A stretch of DNA of 64,000 bases from Herbiconiux sp. Lineage in GTDB: Bacteria > Actinomycetota > Actinomycetes > Actinomycetales > Microbacteriaceae. Positions 24,074 to 32,000 of the stretch are shown piece by piece. The DNA lies in contig NZ_JAHFUY010000021.1 of assembly GCF_023264895.1 (NCBI RefSeq), positions 19,641 through 83,640 on the forward strand, read 5' to 3'. Under the pieces are notes generated by a model, which made no database searches, was not told where the DNA came from, and saw only the letters and a program-made list of their open reading frames with translations. Numbering within the stretch: position 1 is the stretch's first letter; each line of letters opens with the position of its first letter. Both the position numbers and the translations under genes were made by a program.

Positions 24074-24925
24074 ATGTTGGGAATCGGTGAGTTCGCGGGA
24101 TTGACGGGGCTGAGCGTGAAGGCGCTCCGCCACTACGACGAGAAGGGCGTGCTGGTGCCGGCCGACGTCGACGACCGGTCGGCGTATCGCCGCTACGCGG
24201 AGGGCCAGGTGCGCGCGGGCGTCGTGATCCGTGCGCTCCGGGATGCCGGCGTGCCACTGCCCGCGGTGTCGTCGGCGGTCTTGGGCGGCGAGACGGGCGA
24301 GGCCCGCGAGGCCCTCGAGAGCCACCGCCGTCGCATCCTGGAGCAGCGCGACCGCGAGGACCAGGCCTTCCGCGCGGCCGAAGGCGTGCTGCGCGGCCTG
24401 GCGGTGCCCGTGGACGTGAGGGAGCGCTCCATGCCGGCCCAGCACTTCGTCGGTCAGGTCATCACCGTCCCGGTGGACGACGCCGACGAGCTGTCGGACG
24501 ACGACGCCAACCAGGTGTTCGGCGCCCTGTTCGCGACGCTCCACGCATCCGGTCTCGGGCCTTCCGGCCCGTTCTGGACGACGCTGCGGGCGGGCGAGCT
24601 CGGAACCGCCGAGCTCGTCTGCTGCTGGCCGACATCCTCCCCCGTGCCCGAGAGCGTCTGCGGCCCCGACAGCTTCGCCGGGCTGCTCCCGCCCCGCACC
24701 GAACTGGTGGCCACCTGGAGGCCGCTCGAGGGCGAGGAACTCCCGGAGGGCACCCTCCACCCCGCCATCGTCGCCCTCTTCGACTCCCTCGCCGATCGTG
24801 CGCTCGGCACGATCGGCGGCGAGTCCCGGGGTTGGATCGACGGCGTGACCGAGGTGCGGCAGACCGTCCTCGGCGAGAGCGAAGCCGACTACGCGGTCGA
24901 GGTCTCGCTCACGGTCTCCCGCTGA
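24074..24925 (+). CDS. MerR-family transcriptional regulator with GyrI-like effector domain
   Basis: 283 residues. The N-terminal MerR winged helix is clear (IGEFAGLTGLSVKALRHYDEKGVLVPA, then YRRYAEGQVRAGVVIRALRDAGVPL). A helical linker follows, and the C-terminal half (from about 120, VRERSMPAQHFVGQVITVPVD, to ADYAVEVSLTVSR) has the length and strand pattern of a GyrI/BmrR-like small-molecule-binding domain. It probably activates its own promoter on binding a hydrophobic ligand. No target gene other than itself is adjacent. Confidence 0.87.
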   Translation: MLGIGEFAGLTGLSVKALRHYDEKGVLVPADVDDRSAYRRYAEGQVRAGVVIRALRDAGVPLPAVSSAVLGGETGEAREALESHRRRILEQRDREDQAFRAAEGVLRGLAVPVDVRERSMPAQHFVGQVITVPVDDADELSDDDANQVFGALFATLHASGLGPSGPFWTTLRAGELGTAELVCCWPTSSPVPESVCGPDSFAGLLPPRTELVATWRPLEGEELPEGTLHPAIVALFDSLADRALGTIGGESRGWIDGVTEVRQTVLGESEADYAVEVSLTVSR

Positions 24926-24991
24926 TCTTCCGCTTGATCGCTCCGCTTCGGCAGCGAGCTGCACGCCCGAGCCGCCGACCTGATCGCGGGT

Positions 24992-25021
24992 TGCTAGCGC
25001 TGCGGTATCCAGATTATTATT
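24992..25021 (+). promoter_or_regulatory. Sigma-A-like promoter for the P-loop ATPase gene
   Basis: TTGCTA (24992-24997) and TATTAT (25016-25021) are separated by 18 bases in an unusually AT-rich pocket of this GC-rich window. The ATPase start codon lies 37 bases downstream with AAGGAG in front. Confidence 0.5.
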
Positions 25022-25057
25022 TTATGCAAAAGAGTGCGCATAAGTGCAAGGAGCAGC

Positions 25058-26257
25058 ATGGCCAACCCGTTCACGCCGGGATTCGGGACGCCACCGACAG
25101 TGCTCTACGGCCGCGAGACCGAAATGGATCTCATCGACCGCACGTCCTTCACACTTGGCGCCAAGCACCCTGCCCATAGTCGTGCGACGATCATCACAGG
25201 TAACCGAGGCATCGGCAAGACGACCCTGCTCACGGCCACCGTGCGCCGCGCTCAGGGTATGGGTATCCCCGTGCTGCGCGTAGGTGCCAAGCGTGGATTC
25301 CTGGACGACGTCCACTACGCAGTGGATTGGCTCGTCGATGAGCTCGGTCGCAAGCCCAATCTCTCACTCGCAGAGATCAACGTCGGTCTCACCGCGTTCG
25401 GTGTCGGCATCCCGGGTGCGAAGCTGACACGGAAGAAACGCGCCGCGGATGCTCACAAGCGTCCGTTCGGTGCCTCGATGCGAGTGCTCATCGATCTGCT
25501 GGTGAAGCGGAAGATGTCCGGTCTCCTCATCGTCATCGATGAGATGAACTTCAAACACGCCCGAGACACCACTCTCGAGCACATCGTCTCCTTCTCAAGC
25601 GCCTACCAGTCCCTGATCGAGGACGATCTGCCGGTCGCCGTGGTCATCTCCGGGCTGCCCATCCCCATCGAGCGTGCTCGCCGGAACCAGCACATCTCTT
25701 TCCTGACGCGGGCCGAGGAGATCCGACTCGACGAGTTCACCTACCAGGAGAGCCAATCGGTCATCCGCGCCATCGCCCTCGCGTCCGATCTGCTGATCAC
25801 CGACAGCGCGGTCGAGAAGATGGCAGCACTCAGCCGAGGCAACACCTACATGATCCAGGAGATCGGGTACCTGGCTTACGAACGCTCGGGCGGCGATTTG
25901 ATCGACGTCGAGCACGTCCTGGCTGTCCGCGACGCCTTCCTCGAGAAGGTCATCGGATCTGTCGCGGGAGTCGCCTACGAGGAACTGTCTGCAAAGCAGA
26001 AGCTGATCATCCGGACCATCGCTGAGCATCCCGAGATCACCCCGAAGGAGATGGCCCGCGTGCTCGGCACCGCTGAGACGAGCCTGCCCGGCTACCGGAG
26101 AGATCTGGTGGATGCCGGCATCCTGGTGGCCGACCCCGTCGTGCGGGGTCGCTTCATCATCGCGTTCCCGTACATGAAGGAGTACGCACTCCGACTGAAG
26201 AACGAGGGTGCAGATAGCGCGACGTACGACCGGGTCACCGGATTCCCGGACGTCTGA
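25058..26257 (+). CDS. P-loop (AAA/archaeal-ATPase-like) ATPase with C-terminal winged helix
   Basis: 399 residues. Walker A is GNRGIGKTTLL (about residue 46) and Walker B is GLLIVIDEMNF (about 160), followed by sensor-like VVISGLPIPIERARR. Near the C-terminus LSAKQKLIIRTIAEHPEITPKEMARVLG and LVDAGILVADPVVRGRF form a winged helix. This layout fits the archaeal-ATPase/STAND-related AAA group. Some relatives are stand-alone genes or parts of defence or stress systems, but no partner is adjacent. The AAGGAG and the PFTPGFG start favour ATG 25058. It lies in a locally lower-GC stretch, compatible with acquisition. Confidence 0.75.
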   Translation: MANPFTPGFGTPPTVLYGRETEMDLIDRTSFTLGAKHPAHSRATIITGNRGIGKTTLLTATVRRAQGMGIPVLRVGAKRGFLDDVHYAVDWLVDELGRKPNLSLAEINVGLTAFGVGIPGAKLTRKKRAADAHKRPFGASMRVLIDLLVKRKMSGLLIVIDEMNFKHARDTTLEHIVSFSSAYQSLIEDDLPVAVVISGLPIPIERARRNQHISFLTRAEEIRLDEFTYQESQSVIRAIALASDLLITDSAVEKMAALSRGNTYMIQEIGYLAYERSGGDLIDVEHVLAVRDAFLEKVIGSVAGVAYEELSAKQKLIIRTIAEHPEITPKEMARVLGTAETSLPGYRRDLVDAGILVADPVVRGRFIIAFPYMKEYALRLKNEGADSATYDRVTGFPDV

Positions 26258-26273
26258 GGAACTGTGGTATTGA

Positions 26274-27200
26274 TCAGCGGCCGCCGGCGTCCTCCTCCTT
26301 CATGCGCGCACGGATGCCGCCGTCGACAGTGGTGCCGGCGGCGACGGGCTCGAAGATCGAGCCGTCGGTCGCAGGGAGCTCATCACCCTTCTTCGATTCG
26401 CCGTCGGCGGTCTTGGCCGAGAGCCGCTCGGTGAGGTCCGGGAAGAGGTGGTGGGACAGGTTCGCCGTGCGGGCCTTGGCGCCGACGGGCTGCTCCTCCT
26501 TCGGATCCGTGCAGGCGGCGACGATCGCGTCGACGACGATCTGAGGGTCGTCCATCGCGGCCATCCGGGCGGTGTGCCCGCTGTAGTTGGCGGCGTGGGT
26601 CCACCACGGCGTGTCGACGGCCCACGGCATGATCGTCCCGACCTTGATCCGATCCTGGTCACCCACGAGCCGCAGCTCCTCGTTCAAGGAGCGGCTGAGA
26701 CTGAGCACACCGGCCTTCGTGGCCGCATACGAGGACTGATAGGCCAGCGGCACCTCGCTGTCGATCGAGCCCACGTTCACGAGCACCCCGGACCCCTGCG
26801 AGCGGAACTGCCTGATGGCGACGTGGGCACCGTAGATGAGGCCCTTGAGGTTGACGTCCACGAGGCGGGCATGCGCGTCGAGGGGGATGTCCCAGAACAT
26901 GCCGATCGCGCCGATCCCCACGTTGTTGACCCACACGTCGATCCGCCCGAACCGCTCGAGCGCGCTCGCGGCCAGCGCGGTGACGGCATCCGGATCGCTG
27001 ACATCGGTCGGCACCGCGAGCGCCGTCCCGCCGTCGGCCGCGATCTCCGCGACCACCTCATCGAGCACTGGACCGCGGCGGGCCGCGACGACCACCTGCG
27101 CGCCCCGTCGCGCCAGCTCGACGGCGCCACCGCGCCCGAAGCCGCTCGAGGCGCCCGCGATCACGATCGTCTTCCCGGCTACATCGTCTGTTCTGCTCAT
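26274..27200 (-). CDS. Short-chain dehydrogenase/reductase (SDR)
   Basis: 308-residue classical SDR. Cofactor loop GASSGFGRGGAVELARRG, then VWVNNVGIG (the NNAG variant), LVNVGSIDSE (catalytic Ser) and YAATKAG (catalytic Tyr-Lys). A C-terminal extension of about 60 residues beyond the core is charged. Start ATG 27200; the frame is open to 27227 without a better site. It is divergent from the SpoIIM-like gene with two strong palindromes between. Substrate unknown. Confidence 0.87.
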   Translation of the reverse strand: MSRTDDVAGKTIVIAGASSGFGRGGAVELARRGAQVVVAARRGPVLDEVVAEIAADGGTALAVPTDVSDPDAVTALAASALERFGRIDVWVNNVGIGAIGMFWDIPLDAHARLVDVNLKGLIYGAHVAIRQFRSQGSGVLVNVGSIDSEVPLAYQSSYAATKAGVLSLSRSLNEELRLVGDQDRIKVGTIMPWAVDTPWWTHAANYSGHTARMAAMDDPQIVVDAIVAACTDPKEEQPVGAKARTANLSHHLFPDLTERLSAKTADGESKKGDELPATDGSIFEPVAAGTTVDGGIRARMKEEDAGGR

Positions 27201-27299
27201 CACTCGCCCTCTCGTCGTTCGCCTCACCGTACGACCGATGCGCGCAACCGGCCATCGCCCCTAGGCCGGGCGGTTGCCCGTGTGGGCCGTGGGGTGTAC

Positions 27300-27336
27300 G
27301 TGACACCTGTCACCCGCTTCGGTGACACCGTGTCAC
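27300..27336. promoter_or_regulatory. Two near-identical palindromes in a divergent promoter region
   Basis: GTGACA-CC-TGTCAC (27300-27313) and GTGACAC-C-GTGTCAC (27322-27336) are both perfect palindromes, starting 22 bases apart, between the divergent SDR and SpoIIM-like genes. They look like tandem operators for a dimeric regulator (half-site GTGACA). No regulator gene is adjacent. Confidence 0.6.
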
Positions 27337-27371
27337 TTCACGCCCGAGGCCCGGCAACGTGGACTGGATGC

Positions 27372-28034
27372 ATGACAACCGACACCGCAACCGCCGCACG
27401 CCCAGGGGCTGTCCCCCTCTGGCGACGCCCCTTCCGGATCGTGCGCGAGAACGGACGCGCCTACCTCGTCCTGAACCTCGCGGCCTACGGTCTCACGCTC
27501 GGGGGGCTGGGGGTCGGGCTCCTCTTCCCCGAGCTCCAGGCGGCCCGCTCCACGGCGCTCGAAGACGACGGCACGGGCGAGCTCGTCCGCGACCTCGTGA
27601 ACACCCCACCGCTCTTCGCCCTCATGATCCTCGCCGTGAACGTCCTCCGGCTGAGTCTCGCGACCATCGTGCTGCCCTCCCTCATCGTGCCGTTCTCGGG
27701 GTTGGCGCTCTTCGCCTACTGGGCCGTCGAGACCGGCATCACGCTCGCGCCGACGACCGCAGCGGGAGGGGTCGCCCTCATCCCGCACTCCCTCACGATC
27801 CTCATCGAGCTCCAGGCCTACGTGCTCCTCCTGCTGGGCGTCTACCTGCTCGGCCGCAACTGGCTGCTCCCCCACCGCGTAGGGGCCGCCAACCGCCGCC
27901 AGGGGTACGCACGAGGGCTCCGCAGCCTCGGCCTGCTGGCGCTGCCGGCGGTCGCGCTCCTCATCGTCGGCGCCGTGTGGGAGGCGTACTCGCTGCGCTA
28001 CCTCGTCCATCCACTGAGCCAGCTGCTCCTCTGA
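27372..28034 (+). CDS. SpoIIM/DUF95-like integral membrane protein
   Basis: 220 residues with five or six hydrophobic segments. Features matching stage II sporulation protein M (DUF95) family members: AAYGLTLGGLGVGLLFPE, FALMILAVNVLRLSLATIVLPSLIVPF and GGVALIPHSLTILIELQAYVLLL (the PHS/PHG-E motif). Actinobacteria outside spore formers carry such proteins of unknown function. The start ATG 27372 follows the palindromes at 27300-27336. The stop abuts the stop of the converging diguanylate cyclase within the palindrome at 28028-28041. Confidence 0.72.
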   Translation: MTTDTATAARPGAVPLWRRPFRIVRENGRAYLVLNLAAYGLTLGGLGVGLLFPELQAARSTALEDDGTGELVRDLVNTPPLFALMILAVNVLRLSLATIVLPSLIVPFSGLALFAYWAVETGITLAPTTAAGGVALIPHSLTILIELQAYVLLLLGVYLLGRNWLLPHRVGAANRRQGYARGLRSLGLLALPAVALLIVGAVWEAYSLRYLVHPLSQLLL

Positions 28035-28041
28035 TCAGAGG
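28028..28041. repeat. 14-bp palindrome spanning two converging stop codons
   Basis: CCTCTGATCAGAGG is fully self-complementary. Its central TGATCA contains the TGA stops of the SpoIIM-like gene (28032-28034) and of the diguanylate cyclase gene (28035-28037). It may serve as a short bidirectional terminator, although no T tract accompanies it. Confidence 0.55.
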
Positions 28042-28991
28042 CCTTTGCGATGCTGCTTCTGCGCGTAGAGGGCGCTGTCGGCGCGGTCGCGGATGGTGTG
28101 CGCCGTGTCATCGGGGGTGCCCGTGGCCAGCCCGTACGACCAGTGCTCGTGGACGTCTTCCCGGATGCCCTCGAGCAGCTCCGCCGCCTGCGACGACTCC
28201 ATGGCCGGGAGCACGAGCAGGAACTCGTCACCCCCGATGCGCACCACCGAGCCGAGCGGCCGCACGTGGGCCCGCAGTGATGCCGCGAACTCCACCAGCA
28301 GCTGGTCCCCCGCTGAGTGGCCCCGCTCGTCGTTGATCCTCTTGAAGTCGTCGAGGTCGAGGATGGCGATCGTCACGGGCGCACCGGTCCGGGCGGCCCG
28401 CCCCAGCTCCACATCGATGCGCTCGTCGAGCCCCGCGCGGTTGAGCACTCCCGTGAGCGGGTCGGTGCTGATCTCACGGTCGAGCCGCACGCGCAGGAAC
28501 GACGCCGCCTCGAGGCAGAACACCGACGCCAGCATCAGGTTGAGCCACACGATGCCGATCTGGTCCTGCGTATTCACGACGAGTGCGGCTCCGGATGCGG
28601 CGAACGCGACGCCGGTGATGACCCGCGCCGGCAGCCGACGGAACGACCACCCGAGATAGCAGGCCACCATGGGCCACAGCACGAGGTTGTTGACGGTGCC
28701 GATCGGCGCGGTGGACACGGCGACCTGCAGCGTCGTGACCGCGAAGAACACGCACGCGCCCGCGAACCCCACCACGCGAACAGACCGATCCCCCAGCACC
28801 AGCGGAACCGCCGCGACGACGACGGTCACCACCACCCACACCCACGTCCACGCACTCCCGAGCCCGCCACCCGAGGGCGACGTCAGCGCATCGATGAGCC
28901 CGCTCCCCACGATGACGGCCCCCAGCGCCGACGTGACCCACCCGAACGGCGTCACCTTCCGCCCCACCGACACCGCTCTGATCTTCTCCAT
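28035..28991 (-). CDS. Diguanylate cyclase (GGDEF) with N-terminal membrane domain
   Basis: 318 residues. The N-terminal half has about six hydrophobic helices (GWVTSALGAVIVGSGLID to NLMLASVFCLEAASFL). The GGDEF domain follows from about 165: REISTDPLTGVLNRAGLDER, LDLDDFKRINDERGHSAGDQLL and the intact catalytic IGGDEFLLVLP. No RxxD inhibitory site is obvious five residues before GGDEF, so product feedback may be lacking. It makes cyclic di-GMP at the membrane. With an exopolysaccharide cluster only 9 kb away, a regulatory link is possible but not shown. Confidence 0.9.
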   Translation of the reverse strand: MEKIRAVSVGRKVTPFGWVTSALGAVIVGSGLIDALTSPSGGGLGSAWTWVWVVVTVVVAAVPLVLGDRSVRVVGFAGACVFFAVTTLQVAVSTAPIGTVNNLVLWPMVACYLGWSFRRLPARVITGVAFAASGAALVVNTQDQIGIVWLNLMLASVFCLEAASFLRVRLDREISTDPLTGVLNRAGLDERIDVELGRAARTGAPVTIAILDLDDFKRINDERGHSAGDQLLVEFAASLRAHVRPLGSVVRIGGDEFLLVLPAMESSQAAELLEGIREDVHEHWSYGLATGTPDDTAHTIRDRADSALYAQKQHRKGL

Positions 28992-29221
28992 GCGCTCCCC
29001 CGCCCCACAGAATAGAGCAGCCGACGCGCCCCTGATCGCACCTCGACCGCCCGCCGGTGCTGGTCAGCCCCGGCGACTCCGCGCCGGCGCGCTCAGCTGC
29101 TCCTCCAGCGGCATCCGACCTACCGAGAACCCCGTCGCCCGGTGCACCCCACCACGACCGGCCCAGGTCGAGAACTGGTCCCTCACCCAAGCCCAAGAAG
29201 GGCGGCGGTCTCCGAGGCCGC

Positions 29222-29533
29222 TTACCGAGCCGATGGCACCAGTTCGAACGACAGCCCGGGATTCCCGGTCAGGCCGTCCGCGTCGACGGCCACGGTGATC
29301 GGCGACGCGAGAAGAGCCACATCTCCCAAGGGATTCGCCGGAGTGCTGTATTCGGCCACTGCGATCGCGAACAGCGCGGGTCCCCAGTCGTCCCTTTTCC
29401 TCCATGGGAAACTCCGGCACGTCGTTGGTCACGGCGATGGTGCCGAAGGCGTAACCTGCGAATTGCGAGCGTAGGTCGAGGGTCACGTTGCCTTCAGCGC
29501 CCGCTACGACGTCGTCAGGTGAGAGGCAACTGG
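29222..29533 (-). pseudogene. Frameshifted remnant of a small secreted/lipoprotein-like gene
   Basis: On the minus strand, coding-like sequence begins around 29530 (ASCLSPDDVVAGAEGN, DLRSQFAGYAFGTIAVTNDV). At the CCC run read at 29406-29408 it must change frame to continue as RKRDDWGPALFAIAVAEYS, then GDVALLASPITVAVDADGL and FELVPSAR before a TAA at 29222-29224. One base is in excess. The segment around Cys resembles a lipobox, but the beginning is degraded. No intact start is evident. Nothing else was recognised between 28992 and 29221. Confidence 0.55.
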
Positions 29534-29615
29534 CCGTTGATGGGTTGGCTGGTGGTTCACGCGATGCCGGCGACAACGAAAGTTCTGATAGAGGTTGGGT
29601 TGAGGAGGTAAGCAG

Positions 29616-29879
29616 ATGAGTGAGTACACCGATGTGAATGGCGCGCCTTTCACCGATGACGACATCGAGCAGTGGGCAGCAGCGACGGAGTCCGAGGAGG
29701 GTTACACCGGGAAGCACCTTGGCTCTTCCATACCTGGTCGTCCTGTCAGCGTGGGTGCTCAGGCGCGTCCGTTCACGCTGCGTCTTGACGCAGCGAGGCG
29801 GGCAAAGCTGGATGTGGCGGCGCAGGAGCGTCACACCACACCATCCCAGCTCATGCGCGAGCTCATCGACGCCCTCTGA
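29616..29879 (+). CDS. Ribbon-helix-helix (CopG-type) antitoxin-like protein, orphan
   Basis: 87 residues. The N-terminus MSEYTDVNGAPFTDDDIEQWA and the C-terminal ribbon-helix-helix (RPFTLRLDAARRAKLDVAAQ, TTPSQLMRELIDAL) match the organisation of small actinobacterial antitoxins. A strong GGAGG lies seven bases before ATG. No toxin follows: the next 130 bases have no plausible ORF, so it may be an orphan or relic of a toxin-antitoxin pair. It lies in an accessory stretch with several remnants. Confidence 0.7.
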   Translation: MSEYTDVNGAPFTDDDIEQWAAATESEEGYTGKHLGSSIPGRPVSVGAQARPFTLRLDAARRAKLDVAAQERHTTPSQLMRELIDAL

Positions 29880-30008
29880 CCCGCCCGCGATCTGCACCAG
29901 ACCAGTCTTCTGGGTGTGGGTGGTCAGTGCGGCATGTCGCGGCTCCGCTCAGAGAGGCATGCCCGAACGGCATCCTTCTGATCCCCCCGCGTGGTTCACC
30001 CCACGGTC

Positions 30009-31706
30009 TCACCCCGCCACGGTCTCCCGGCTCGAACCGATGCCCGCACGCGATCCCCGCACAACTCCGAACAGCCCCATGACGATTAGAGCCGCGCCCC
30101 CGATCGGCACCCAGGGAGCCACACCGGAACCCGTGGCGGCGAGGGTGGCGCCACCAGCGGAGCCGGCGGGCCCGCCAGGCCCACCCGAACCCGACCCCAC
30201 GGGAGGAGCGCCGGACCCGATGTCCGGCGACTCACTCCCGCCGCCCGACGGCGCCCACGCCGCATACACCGTGATCGTCTTCGGACCACCGCCCCCGAGG
30301 TCGACGTCCTCGGTCAGCCGAGTGCCCCCATCGGCCTGGGTGTACCAGCCCACGTAGTCGTAGCCCGCACGCACCGGGACAGGGAACGAGACATCCCCGG
30401 CGTCGGTGATGGTGCGCGCGAAGATGGGCCCGGTCTCGGCGACCGGCGCAGTGCCGCCGTTGCCATCCCACGTGATCGTCGTGTTGTTGTCGGAGACCCG
30501 CTCGGGGCGGTGGACCCTTCCTCCGTTGATGTTCCGGATCGTGCCGTGGTTGGCCATCGTGCCCTCCACCGCGATCTCGCCGCCGTCGTTGACCACGGTC
30601 ACGCCCTCGGGAACCGTGACCGAGTTGCCGCTCGCGATGTACAGCTCACTCGTGCCGAGCGTGAGCTCCGACCCCGCCGCACTCAGATCGATCGCCACAC
30701 CACTTGCCGATGACGGAGACAGCACCGAACGGCCGGTGACCGCCAGCCGCACAGGAACCCCCTCCCCATCGCCCCGGCTGCCGGCGCTGATGCCGGCTCC
30801 GAGGGGGCCGCCGATTGCCTCGACGATGCTGTTGGTGATGGTGATCGGCGGCATCGGGCCCCTGGCACCACCACCGCCCCCGATGCCGGCTCCACTGCCG
30901 CTTCCGGTCGCCGTCACATCGGCGTCGTTGATCCTGATCGTTCCGATCGTGGAGTCGGGCCCGCCACCGATGCCCGCCGTGCCGATGCCCTGCCCACCCG
31001 TCGCCTCCACGGTGCTGTGGCCCGTGATCGTGATGGCTCCCTGCCAGACGCTGTCGAACGCGCCACCGATGCCCGCAGCACTCTTCGACGTCGCCGTGAC
31101 ATGACTGCCGAAGTTGAAGTTGCCCACGGTGTTGTAGGTGATCGTGATGTCTCCGCCGGGGCCGCCGTCGATGGCGGATCCGATCGCCGCCGAAGCACTC
31201 GAGGTCGCGTCGACCTTCGCTCCGGCGATCACGATGCTGCCGAACCCGGAAGCCTGGCCCGGATGACCGAGCGCAGAAGCCCCGATTCCCGCACCGCCAC
31301 TCGCCTCGACGATGAGGTGTCCGGTGTGATCGATGTCCGAGTCGGTGACCGTCAGCGTGCTGCCCGGCGGAACATCGATGCCCGCGAACCGATCTGTGCG
31401 AGTCAGCTTCACCGTGTGCCCGTTGAGGTCGAGCGTGACCGCAGTGGAATCGCGCACCGCGACGGCGGGATCGGACGCAGTGCCCGTGAGGTCCTGATTC
31501 AGCACGATCACCGCGCCGGGAGCGGCGTTCGCGAACGCGGCCGCCAGCGAAGCGACGGTCGGATACCCCTCGAGCGGAGCCTCGACGGCAGGCGCAGCCG
31601 CCGAAGCACCCGTTTCGGCATGCGCCCCAAGAGGCACACTCACCAGAACACTGAAGAGTGCTGCGGCGCCCACCACCGCAGCACCTCTCGAAACAGACAG
31701 CTTCAT
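30009..31706 (-). CDS. Sortase-anchored (LAATG) cell-surface protein with Listeria-Bacteroides repeat
   Basis: 565 residues. Signal peptide MKLSVSRGAAVVGAAALFSV ending around AHAET, then a Gly/Thr/Ser-rich beta-helix-like region with recurring phrases (GGAGIGAS, AAGIGGAFD, GQGIGTAGIGGG, GAGIGGGGG) as in parallel-beta-helix surface proteins. Near residues 425-495 one Flg_new/InlB B-type repeat (ITWDGNGGTAPV to TITVYAAW, with AGYDYVGWYT) is seen. A Pro/Gly/Ser wall-spanning stretch leads to LAATG, a membrane helix (WVPIGGAALIVMGLFGVV) and a basic tail: a sortase signal of the LAXTG type recognised by class E sortases. The ATG 31706 start is preceded by GAGG. Confidence 0.85.
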   Translation of the reverse strand: MKLSVSRGAAVVGAAALFSVLVSVPLGAHAETGASAAAPAVEAPLEGYPTVASLAAAFANAAPGAVIVLNQDLTGTASDPAVAVRDSTAVTLDLNGHTVKLTRTDRFAGIDVPPGSTLTVTDSDIDHTGHLIVEASGGAGIGASALGHPGQASGFGSIVIAGAKVDATSSASAAIGSAIDGGPGGDITITYNTVGNFNFGSHVTATSKSAAGIGGAFDSVWQGAITITGHSTVEATGGQGIGTAGIGGGPDSTIGTIRINDADVTATGSGSGAGIGGGGGARGPMPPITITNSIVEAIGGPLGAGISAGSRGDGEGVPVRLAVTGRSVLSPSSASGVAIDLSAAGSELTLGTSELYIASGNSVTVPEGVTVVNDGGEIAVEGTMANHGTIRNINGGRVHRPERVSDNNTTITWDGNGGTAPVAETGPIFARTITDAGDVSFPVPVRAGYDYVGWYTQADGGTRLTEDVDLGGGGPKTITVYAAWAPSGGGSESPDIGSGAPPVGSGSGGPGGPAGSAGGATLAATGSGVAPWVPIGGAALIVMGLFGVVRGSRAGIGSSRETVAG

Positions 31707-31865
31707 GTCGCACCTCATCGGACTCGGGTTGAAACGTCGACGCACGCCCGCCAACACTCATCCGAGCCCGCGCGACGTTGCACGCTTCATGTTCCCCGCC
31801 CGGCCGCCCCCGAACAATGGACCTGAGTCGCCTGCCCCGGACCTCCCCGGGTTGCTCGTCTGGCA

Positions 31866-31967
31866 GTGGGGTGTGCATGATCCGTTCGAGTCATAGTCCC
31901 CTCGCCCGCTCCGCGGTCTCCCGCCAGACCCGATGCCTATGACTCGAACGGATCATGCACACCCCAC
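31866..31967. repeat. 102-bp palindromic element, copy A
   Basis: Two perfectly complementary 31-bp arms (31866-31896 and 31937-31967) enclose a 40-base GC-rich centre. The outer ends are GTGGGGTG / CACCCCAC and the inner ends CGAGTCAT / ATGACTCG. The centre, containing CGCTCCGCGG and CCCGCCAG, matches the centre of the element at 58442-58538 (opposite orientation) at 31 of 40 positions without gaps. It lies between two minus-strand genes and carries no ORF. It probably belongs to an unrecognised dispersed repeat family (REP/MITE-like). The remaining flanks (31707-31865, 31968-32000) hold only the promoter region of the surface-protein gene. Confidence 0.75.
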
Positions 31968-32000
31968 GGCCGCTCCTGTCCGAGCCGCTTCAACCACGAT

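Noticed and set aside
31866..31967. Insertion sequence with terminal inverted repeats
   Set aside because: No transposase or ORF between the arms and no visible target-site duplication; kept as a palindromic repeat element instead.
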